Assembly (NCBI RefSeq): GCF_001189295.1
Contig: NZ_CP012159.1
Coordinates: 6,216,525-6,280,524, forward strand
Origin: Chondromyces crocatus
GTDB taxonomy: Bacteria > Myxococcota_A > Polyangia > Polyangiales > Polyangiaceae
Direction of reading: 5' to 3'
Length of the DNA: 64,000 nt
Made by a program: the position numbers and the translations under genes. This document shows positions 57,993 to 64,000 of this stretch, in pieces (the stretch's first letter is position 1; each line of letters opens with the position of its first letter). Below the pieces are notes generated by a model. The model made no database searches. It saw only the letters and a program-made list of their open reading frames with translations, and was not told the origin of the DNA.

Positions 57993-58613
57993 CTATCCCG
58001 CGCCGCCTCTGCCGGCAGGGAGCGCGGTGCGCGCAGTGTGGGCGGTGATCCGCGCCAGCGACTCGGCGAAGGGGCGGTCCAGCGGCCCATGCTGGATGAG
58101 CCGCCGGTACCACATCGCCCCCAGCACCATGTCGATGAGCGTCTCCAGGTCGACCCCCTCGGCGACCTCGCCCCGGTCACGGGCGCGCTCGAACACCGCC
58201 CGGAGATGCCCGCGGCGCCGCTCGATGTACCCCTTGAAGAGCGCGTGGAACGCCGGGTCGAGCTGCGCCTCGGCCATGAGCGCGCGCAGCAGGTGGGACG
58301 CGGGCTGCTCGTGGGAGCTGAGCGAGAAGATCAGTGCCAGACGCTCCCGCAGATCGCTCTCCAGCGCGCCCGTCTCGACGGGGACGACCTGCTCGTCCGT
58401 CGCCTCGCTCAGCGCCTGGAGCAGCACCTCCGCCTTCGAGCGCCACCACCGGTAGATGGTGTGCTTGCCGACCCGTGCCTCGGCGGCGATGGCGTCGATG
58501 CTGACCGCCGCGTAGCCATGGGCGCGTACCAGATCCAGGGCCGCGGTCAGGATGGCCGTCCGCGAGGCCTCGCTTCGCTTCCGGCCGGCGCGTGGACGCT
58601 CCGAGGCCGTCAT
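57993..58613 (-). CDS. TetR family transcriptional regulator
   Basis: Taking the ATG at 58613 (MTASERPRAGRKR) gives 206 residues. The N-terminal HTH reads TAILTAALDLVRAHGYAAVS, IDAIAAEARVGKHTIYRWWR, the TetR pattern. The C-terminal ligand domain has TetR_C-like helices ending in DMVLGAMWYRRL. It is divergent from the monooxygenase-like lipoprotein gene. A palindrome at 58669-58691, overlapping the probable -10 of that gene, is its likely operator, and its own promoter must lie in the same region. Confidence 0.92.
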   Translation of the reverse strand: MTASERPRAGRKRSEASRTAILTAALDLVRAHGYAAVSIDAIAAEARVGKHTIYRWWRSKAEVLLQALSEATDEQVVPVETGALESDLRERLALIFSLSSHEQPASHLLRALMAEAQLDPAFHALFKGYIERRRGHLRAVFERARDRGEVAEGVDLETLIDMVLGAMWYRRLIQHGPLDRPFAESLARITAHTARTALPAGRGGAG

Positions 58614-58642
58614 GCGCAGTGGTCTCCGACCGCCAGATTCTC

Positions 58643-58691
58643 TTGACGGTACGGGTCGTGCCGATATGTTTCGACACGGTTCGTGTCGAAA
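58643..58691 (+). promoter_or_regulatory. promoter with TetR-type palindromic operator
   Basis: A sigma-70-like TTGACG at 58643-58648 is followed, after 16 bp, by TATGTT at 58665-58670. A perfect 10-bp inverted repeat overlaps it: tttcgacacg at 58669-58678, spacer gtt, cgtgtcgaaa at 58682-58691. Binding of the divergent TetR protein here would block the plus-strand promoter of the heme/copper lipoprotein gene. Confidence 0.75.
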
Positions 58692-58869
58692 TGCAGCACA
58701 CCCTTCCGCCGACCTCCGTGGGCGCTGCCGTCCCTGCTCTGGATGGGTCGGCGTCCCCACCGCCGTTGTTCGCTCACTGCCATCGTCTCTGCTGATCCTG
58801 GCGCATCTTCGGGTCACGGCCCGCGGCGCAGACGTTCCATTTCTCCGTCTATCCACGAGGAGCACCGCC

Positions 58870-60174
58870 ATGCGAGTTCTTTCGTCGTTCGCACCGTTTC
58901 TCGCCGTGATTCCCATCCTCGTCGTCGCGTGCAGCGGCGGTGACGACGGGAAGTCAGGAACGGAGGGCACGGGTGCAGGTGACACAGGCAGCGGGCTCCC
59001 GTGCGAGGTCGAGGCCGTCCTGCAGAAGGACTGCCGCTCGTGTCACGGCAGCTCGCCACAGTTCGGCGCGCCGAACCCGCTGGTCACGCACGCCGACCTG
59101 CACGCGGCGGGGCGGAGTGATCCATCGAAGAAGGTGTACGAGCTGGTCTCGGACCGCGTCCACGACACCGCCCGGCCCATGCCCCCTCCGCCCGCCTCGC
59201 CGCTCGGCGAAGAGAGCCTCCGCCTCCTGGACGACTGGATCGCCCGAGGGGCTCCCGCAGGCAGCACCTCGTGCGAACCCTCGGGCGAAGGCGGCTCGGG
59301 AAACCTCCCCACGCTGAACTGCACGCCCGACATCACCATCCAGGCGGAGGCGCCGTACGTGATGCCGAAGGAAGTGGAGGACGTCTACATGTGTTACGGC
59401 GTCGACGTGGAGATCGGCGAAAAGCGGCAGATCATCGCCCACGCGCCGCGGGTCGACAACACGACCATCGTCCACCACATGCTGCTCTTCGCCGCCGACG
59501 CGGCCTACCCGAAGACCCCGCAGGTCTGCAACGGCGGGAACATGGGGCGCTTGATGGGCGTGTGGGCACCGGGTGGCCAGGCGCTGGAGCTGCCTCCCGA
59601 GGCCGGCTTCGCGATCGAGGGGACCGCGCATTTCGTGGTCCAGGTGCACTACAGCAACCTGATGGGCCTCGACGGCGAGCAGGATCGCTCCGGCTATTCG
59701 CTCTGCACCACCGACCAGCTCCGGCCGAACGACGCCGACGTGATGGCCTTCGGTACGAACAAGATCGCCGTCCCGCCGAACGGCTCCCAGGACGTCACCT
59801 GCGACCTGACGATCCCGGCGCTGTTCCCCCAGATCACGACCATCTCGGGGATGCCGCACATGCACAAGATCGGCACGCACATCTCCACGACGCTCCTCCC
59901 TGCGGACGGCCGGAGCCCGGTGGATCTGGGCACGTCCGATCCCTGGGACTTCGATCTGCAGGAGTGGACCGACGTGCGCACCACACTCGGGCCAGGAGAC
60001 CTGGTGCGGGCCCGGTGCGCCTGGAACAACCCCACCCCCTACCAGGTGAACTTCGGCGAAGGGACGAGCGACGAGATGTGCTTCGGGTTCGTCATGTACT
60101 ACCCGAGGATCACCGCGCCGCAGTGGGTCTGGGGCGCGCCCGCCTTCCTGTCGACCTGCTCCCCCACCCCTTGA
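58870..60174 (+). CDS. lipoprotein with c-type heme motif and copper monooxygenase-like domains
   Basis: The ATG at 58870 has GAGGAGC upstream and gives 434 residues. The signal peptide ends in lipobox ILVVAC (C21). A c-heme motif CRSCHG (C55-C58-H59) follows in a cytochrome-like N-terminal part (with a HADLHAAG region). Residues about 160-434 resemble the two copper type II ascorbate-dependent monooxygenase domains, with the copper ligands HHMLLF, FVVQVHYSN and GMPHMHKIGTH. It may oxidise a small molecule in the periplasm, taking electrons through its heme. Substrate unknown. It is probably repressed by the adjacent TetR protein. Confidence 0.85.
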   Translation: MRVLSSFAPFLAVIPILVVACSGGDDGKSGTEGTGAGDTGSGLPCEVEAVLQKDCRSCHGSSPQFGAPNPLVTHADLHAAGRSDPSKKVYELVSDRVHDTARPMPPPPASPLGEESLRLLDDWIARGAPAGSTSCEPSGEGGSGNLPTLNCTPDITIQAEAPYVMPKEVEDVYMCYGVDVEIGEKRQIIAHAPRVDNTTIVHHMLLFAADAAYPKTPQVCNGGNMGRLMGVWAPGGQALELPPEAGFAIEGTAHFVVQVHYSNLMGLDGEQDRSGYSLCTTDQLRPNDADVMAFGTNKIAVPPNGSQDVTCDLTIPALFPQITTISGMPHMHKIGTHISTTLLPADGRSPVDLGTSDPWDFDLQEWTDVRTTLGPGDLVRARCAWNNPTPYQVNFGEGTSDEMCFGFVMYYPRITAPQWVWGAPAFLSTCSPTP

Positions 60175-60189
60175 GGTGACCATCGCCCT

Positions 60190-60218
60190 GGAGACGCTTC
60201 CTCGATGGAAGCGTCTCC
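60190..60218. terminator. 12-bp hairpin between convergent genes
   Basis: ggagacgcttcc (60190-60201) and ggaagcgtctcc (60207-60218) pair perfectly around a 5-nt loop. It lies 15 bp after the lipoprotein gene and 47 bp beyond the stop of the convergent gene, so it can serve both. Confidence 0.7.
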
Positions 60219-60237
60219 CAGCGTGGCTGGCGGCGGA

Positions 60238-60284
60238 CTCAGCGCGATGGGTACGAGCGTCGGGCTCAGCGCGATGGGTACGAG
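60238..60284 (-). repeat. 27-bp tandem duplication across a stop codon
   Basis: ctcagcgcgatgggtacgag occurs at 60238 and again at 60265. The second copy holds the final codons and the stop (60266-60268, minus strand) of the next gene, and the first copy lies just downstream of it. Confidence 0.75.
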
Positions 60285-60610
60285 AGGACGATCCGCTTCT
60301 CGGGGCGATCGATCTGCTCGACCCGGCTGGTCACGACGTGCTGCTCGTGGCCGTCGCCATCGGGGCGGGTGAAGTAGATCGAGGCGCCGACCCGCGGCCC
60401 ATCGCAGTCGGGCATGGGGAGGCCGTGGGGCCCGCTGCAGACCGCGCCTTCGAGGCGGAGGTCGAGCGCGATGTGCGACGCGCGGAACCGCTTCCCGTTC
60501 CGGTCCCTCACCGCGACGCAGACGCCGTCACGCACATGGTACTCGGTGTTGCGGGTGATGAAGACGCGGTGCCGGCGACGCTCCGGTCCCTCGTAGCCCA
60601 GGTTCATCAT
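60266..60610 (-). CDS. small conserved hypothetical, possibly PilZ-like
   Basis: The ATG at 60610 with AAGGAG six bases upstream gives 114 residues (MMNLGYEGPERRRHRVF). The N-terminal RRRHR box followed by beta-strand-like sequence (EYHVRDGVCVAVRDRNG) and DLRLEGAVCS recalls PilZ domains, but the typical D/NxSxxG is not clear, so the assignment is weak. No signal or membrane segment is seen. The gene ends in the repeat described separately. Confidence 0.55.
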   Translation of the reverse strand: MMNLGYEGPERRRHRVFITRNTEYHVRDGVCVAVRDRNGKRFRASHIALDLRLEGAVCSGPHGLPMPDCDGPRVGASIYFTRPDGDGHEQHVVTSRVEQIDRPEKRIVLSYPSR

Positions 60611-60756
60611 GGATGACTCCTTCCTGTCGGCGCTCCGTGGGGCGCGGCCCGATGGTGGCAAGGAGCGGCGGTGGCGGCCAAGTTCAGTGGTGTTCATGTA
60701 GGGAATTGGGGCAAAGGGTCGCGGGCTCGGCACGATCGCGTCGACATGAGGGCGAG

Positions 60757-61221
60757 ATGAACGAGAGCCGCCTGTCGGGACCCGGCCTGTCGAAGAGCCG
60801 CGCCGCGCCGCTCGTGCGGCGGCGGATGGTGGAGCTCTGGTCGACGACCGAGGGAGAGCTGCGCGCGCTGTTCGACGCGGCGGACGTGGTGAGCGAGGGC
60901 GCCGCGCGCGTGGAAGGCGGGCAGCTCGTGTACTACGGGAGCACCAGCGTGCTCCTCGTGCCGCCCGATCCTTCCATGCTGCGTGACCTCTGGCGCGTGC
61001 TGCCGTTCGATCCCCACGTGCGGTTGCGGGCGTTGCGCATCGCACACCGTGAAGCGAGCGCGCGGGCTGGCGGTCCGCTGGCCAGCTTGCAGGCGGAGCT
61101 CGGCTTCGTGGAAGAGATGAGCCCGTCCACACTGTCACGTGGTCGTCCCGCGTTCGCGATCAGCGTCGACGTGACGGCGGTCGTGCTCGAACGAGGCGCG
61201 CGATCCTTGTGCAGCGGATGA
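60757..61221 (+). CDS. hypothetical protein
   Basis: I start at the ATG 60757, which lies close behind GAGGGCGAG; the frame itself is open from 60613. The protein has 154 residues, soluble, mixed alpha/beta, with the phrases ELWSTTEGELRALFDAADVV and VLLVPPDPSMLRDLWRVLPF. I recognise no family. It lies between the PilZ-like gene and the MerR-TPR gene in the same direction as the latter, 67 bp away. Confidence 0.6.
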   Translation: MNESRLSGPGLSKSRAAPLVRRRMVELWSTTEGELRALFDAADVVSEGAARVEGGQLVYYGSTSVLLVPPDPSMLRDLWRVLPFDPHVRLRALRIAHREASARAGGPLASLQAELGFVEEMSPSTLSRGRPAFAISVDVTAVVLERGARSLCSG

Positions 61222-61288
61222 ACCTCTTGACGCCCGCGCGTACGTGGAAGACGGGTGCGGCTCTGTACGTAATGGTCGATCGCGCGTG

Positions 61289-62284
61289 ATGAACAACAAG
61301 GAACGACCCGAGGCCGGCGACGCCGGCAAGGTGATTCACGTCGTCTTCGGGCCAGGGGGTGGCCGTGTGGCGGCACCTCACCCGCCGCGCGCTCCGGAGC
61401 CGCCTGCCTCGAACGAGCCGGTCTCCGATCTGTTCACGGCGAGCGAGGTGGCGAAGCTGCTCGGCGTCGCGGTGGGCAAGCTGCGGACCCTCGACCGCGC
61501 CAGCATCGTGTCGCCGAGTGGTCGTCGCCGTGGGCGTCGGGCCTACACGTTCTCCGATCTGATCGCGCTGCGGGCTGCGCGCGACCTGCTGGTCCGCAAG
61601 GTGCGCTTGCGCGACGTGGCGAAGGCGATCGAGAACATCGTCGCCGCCCTGCCGCGGGTGACGCGGCCGCTCGCCGAGCTGCGCATCGTCTCCGATGGGC
61701 AAGCGGTGGTGGTCCGTAGCTCCTCGGGCTCGTTCGAGCCGCTCACCGGGCAGATGGTCCTCGACTTCGAGGTCAAGGATCTGCGCGACGACGTCGTGCG
61801 TGTGCTGCGTCCGCGGGTGGGGCGTGATCGCGCCCGCACCGCGTACGACCTGTACATGCAGGCCAGCCAGCTCGATGAGGACCCGGAGACCATGGACGAC
61901 GCCGAGTCGCTCTACCGGCGCGCGCTGGAGATCGATCCCTGGCTGGCCATCGCGACGACGAACCTCGGCAACATCTGCTTTCGCCGCGGGGACGAGGCGC
62001 AGGCCGAGGTGCTTTACCAGAAGGCCCTGCAGATCGATCCGCAGCAGCCCGAGGCCCAGTACAACCTCGGCTACGTGATGCTGGATCGAGGCCAGGCACT
62101 GGAGGCCATCTCCTACTTCCGGGGCGCGATCGAGAGCGATCCGCGCTTCGCGGACGCCTACTACAACCTGGCGATGGCCTACGAGCAGATCGGTGAATCG
62201 ACGAAGGCGCGGCCTTGCTGGCGCAAATACCTGGAGCTCGAGCCGACCGGGACCTGGGCCGAGATCGCGCGCAAGCACCTCTGA
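61289..62284 (+). CDS. MerR-type HTH protein with TPR repeats
   Basis: The ATG at 61289 gives 331 residues. After a disordered start there is a MerR-like winged helix (about 48-115: LFTASEVAKLLGVAVGKLRT, GRRAYTFSDLIALRAARDLL). The second half has at least three TPR units (LYRRALEIDPWLAIATTNLG, YQKALQIDPQQPEAQYNLGY, FRGAIESDPRFADAYYNLAM). It is likely a DNA-binding protein with a protein-binding TPR domain, a fusion seen in myxobacteria. A dimerisation helix typical of MerR is missing, so DNA binding may differ. Confidence 0.85.
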   Translation: MNNKERPEAGDAGKVIHVVFGPGGGRVAAPHPPRAPEPPASNEPVSDLFTASEVAKLLGVAVGKLRTLDRASIVSPSGRRRGRRAYTFSDLIALRAARDLLVRKVRLRDVAKAIENIVAALPRVTRPLAELRIVSDGQAVVVRSSSGSFEPLTGQMVLDFEVKDLRDDVVRVLRPRVGRDRARTAYDLYMQASQLDEDPETMDDAESLYRRALEIDPWLAIATTNLGNICFRRGDEAQAEVLYQKALQIDPQQPEAQYNLGYVMLDRGQALEAISYFRGAIESDPRFADAYYNLAMAYEQIGESTKARPCWRKYLELEPTGTWAEIARKHL

Positions 62285-62454
62285 TTCCCCACGGTCGCGG
62301 CGCGTCCCTGAGTCCCACCACGGAGGGGCGCGCCGTGGGCGGGAGGAGCCGTACCTCGACGAGAGAGCGCAGGGCGTTCGCAGCGTTCTGCAGGCGCTGC
62401 ATTTCTCACGATCTCGTTGATCTGGTCTGGTCGTCGCATCGATACTGCTGCGCC

Positions 62455-63756
62455 ATGAGCATGAATTCTCCTCCTGGGGGCGGCGCATTCGGTGGCGGGC
62501 CTCCAGGTGGTTTCGGGGGGCCTCCGGGTGGTGGTTTCGGGGGCCCACCGGCAGGTGGTCCGTCAGGGGGGTTTGGGGGGCCGTCGGGTGGGGAGCCTCC
62601 GGGGGAGAGCTACGGGGCACCGCCCGGTGGGTTCGGTGGGGGTCCTGGCGGTCCGCCGCCGGGAGGTTTCGGGGGTCCGCCTGGTGGTCCGCCGGGAGGC
62701 TTTGGTGGACCGCCTGGAGGCTTCGGCGGTCCGCCAGGAGGACCTCCGGGCGGCTTTGGCGGTCCGCCCGGTGGTCCGCCGGGAGGCTTCGGGGGCCCGC
62801 CAGGAGGACCTCCTGGAGGTGGATACGGTCCGCCGCCTGGCGGCTTCGGTGGACCGCCAGGAGGACCTCCTGGGGGTGGATACGGTCCGCCGCCTGGCGG
62901 CTTTGGCGGCCCGCCAGGAGGACCGCCTGGAGGCTTCGGTGGACCGCCTGGAGGCTTCGGCGGACCACCTGGAGGCTTCGGCGGAGGCGCTCCGCCTCCG
63001 AAGAAAGGCCCTCCAGTCGGGTTGATCCTCGGCCTCGGATGCGGCGGCATCTTCCTGCTGGGGATCATCGGCGCGCTGGTGTTCTTCATGCGCGTGAAGA
63101 GCGCTGCCGAGGAGATCATGCAGTCGCCGGAGTTCAACCTCCCCACGGGCGACACGGCAGGCTCACCGGCGACCGGCACCCTCCAGGCCGAGCTGCGCGA
63201 TCTGCGAGAGTTCAAGGGCTTCGGAAACTCGCGCGCGTTCGTCGGCGAGATCCACAACACGGGCACCGACGCCATCGGGATCCCCTCGGCGAAGGTGATC
63301 TTCTACGACGCCGCGGGGACGGCCGTCACGAGCAGCTCCTGCATGAGCATCGTCCGTGCGCTGCCGCCCGGAGAGAAGGTGCCTTGCTCGTTCACGGTGC
63401 CGGCGACCACGAAGTCGGTGAGCCACAAGGTCGAGATCACCCCGATGCGGGCGTTCGCCGCGGGCCAGACGGCGAAGCTCGAGGTCACCGACGTGACGTA
63501 CACGCCCAAGAAGCAGGTGTACGGCATGAACGAGATGAAGGGGAAGGTCACCAACCAGTCGGACTTCGAGGCGAAGGGCGTGATCGTGATCGTTTCGCTC
63601 TACGACAAGGCCGGCAAGATCGTCGGCGCCACGCAGACCACCGTCGCAGGCAGCAACATCCCTGCGGGCGGCTCCGCGCGCTTCACTGCGACGCTCATGG
63701 ATGTCGCGGGGCCCGCCGACACGTGGCAGGTCCTCTCGGTCGGCTACCGTCAGTGA
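62455..63756 (+). CDS. membrane protein with PPGGFGG repeats and FxLYD-like domains
   Basis: The 433-residue protein starts at ATG 62455. Residues about 5-180 are a long low-complexity repeat of PPGGFGG units, then comes one transmembrane helix (GLILGLGCGGIFLLGIIGAL). The C-terminal 210 residues contain two beta-rich domains with FVGEIHNTGTDAIGIPSAKV and MKGKVTNQSDFEAKGVIVIV, which match FxLYD-type extracellular domains. The topology puts the domains outside and the repeat inside (or the reverse if it is not a signal anchor). Function unknown. A hairpin follows at 63801. Confidence 0.8.
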   Translation: MSMNSPPGGGAFGGGPPGGFGGPPGGGFGGPPAGGPSGGFGGPSGGEPPGESYGAPPGGFGGGPGGPPPGGFGGPPGGPPGGFGGPPGGFGGPPGGPPGGFGGPPGGPPGGFGGPPGGPPGGGYGPPPGGFGGPPGGPPGGGYGPPPGGFGGPPGGPPGGFGGPPGGFGGPPGGFGGGAPPPKKGPPVGLILGLGCGGIFLLGIIGALVFFMRVKSAAEEIMQSPEFNLPTGDTAGSPATGTLQAELRDLREFKGFGNSRAFVGEIHNTGTDAIGIPSAKVIFYDAAGTAVTSSSCMSIVRALPPGEKVPCSFTVPATTKSVSHKVEITPMRAFAAGQTAKLEVTDVTYTPKKQVYGMNEMKGKVTNQSDFEAKGVIVIVSLYDKAGKIVGATQTTVAGSNIPAGGSARFTATLMDVAGPADTWQVLSVGYRQ

Positions 63757-63800
63757 TCGGACGGCACGTGACCGCGCGTCACGTGCCGATGCGCCCGGAC

Positions 63801-63829
63801 CTCACCCCGTCGCTCGACGGCGGGGTGAG
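63801..63829 (+). terminator. hairpin after the PPGGFGG protein gene
   Basis: ctcaccccgtcg (63801-63812) pairs with cggcggggtgag (63818-63829) around a 5-nt loop, with one G-U wobble. It is 44 bp beyond the stop and is a likely terminator, though no T-tract follows. Confidence 0.6.
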
Positions 63830-63912
63830 CGGCTCGGAAGATGGCCCCTGAACCGTGATCATGGCCACGTGTTCATGGCGATGAACTGCAAACCGTGTAA
63901 GCTGCTCGCTCT

Positions 63913-64000
63913 GTGAGTGAGCACGAGCTCTCCCGTCACCTGGCTTCGCGTGTGGTGGACGCGCTGAGAGCCCGCGCCCGCATCGCCGTCGTCAAAGGGG
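63913..64000 (+). CDS. start of an unidentified gene (3' end outside window)
   Basis: A GTG at 63913 opens a frame that continues to the window end (29 residues: MSEHELSRHLASRVVDALRA and on). It is too short to name. The rise in AT content just upstream (63,870-63,910) fits a promoter region. Confidence 0.4.
   Translation, partial: MSEHELSRHLASRVVDALRARARIAVVKG

Noticed and set aside
62610-63275. A minus-strand Pro/Gly-rich frame opposite the PPGGFGG repeats.
   Set aside because: It is the complement of the repeat and stops inside the FxLYD part; the plus-strand frame has a membrane helix and domains.

Overview
The window is about 70% G+C with strong GC-biased codon use. It is rich in lipoproteins, WD40 and HEAT proteins, carries an Mla-type lipid transporter, orphan Hcp proteins and a retron, and has long intergenic tandem repeats. 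All of this fits a large-genome myxobacterium of the Sorangiineae/Polyangiales kind (Sorangium, Chondromyces, Polyangium). That assignment is inference from gene style, because no rRNA or other marker is present. I saw no tRNA, rRNA, CRISPR array or insertion sequence.

Layout. Positions 1-23,900 look like an accessory or defence region. It starts with the 3' part of a NACHT-type NTPase carrying pentapeptide repeats, then a DUF434 protein, a small lipoprotein and two tandem GFA-family proteins. Next comes a Septu-like pair (HNH nuclease PtuB plus the C-terminal half of a PtuA-like ATPase) whose ATPase is cut off exactly at a 0.5 kb array of 21-22 bp repeats. A translationally coupled operon follows (921-aa helical repeat protein, 2277-aa WD40-HEAT giant, 634-aa winged-helix/SWIM protein), and directly downstream is a retron: an msr-msd RNA with clear a1/a2 inverted repeats and a retron reverse transcriptase. 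I regard 9,220-22,619 as one system, probably a type XIII-like retron with unusually large partners. It is the most interesting object in the window.

Positions 22,700-45,000 are mostly housekeeping and envelope functions: RsgA, a beta-barrel-like protein with a collagen-like tail, a glycosyltransferase, an Mla/MCE lipid transporter (two MlaE, one inverted MlaF, one MlaD), a lone biotinyl carrier protein, PyrF, RlmB, a cysteine desulfurase, a receiver-histidine kinase, a parvulin lipoprotein, Lnt, DUF72, and an LdcA-PabB-YprB operon.

Positions 45,000-64,000 mix lipoproteins, two Hcp paralogues, a second 22-bp repeat array, a 14-repeat WD40 protein, a second HEAT-like protein, a PduO-type adenosyltransferase, a rhodanese-MoeB fusion, a TetR regulator with a clean palindromic operator in front of a heme/copper monooxygenase-like lipoprotein, a MerR-TPR protein and a PPGGFGG-repeat membrane protein.

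A recurring small-scale feature is a short tandem duplication that includes the stop codon. I find it at six genes (stops near 5175, 6863, 20714, 23816, 34224 and 60266).
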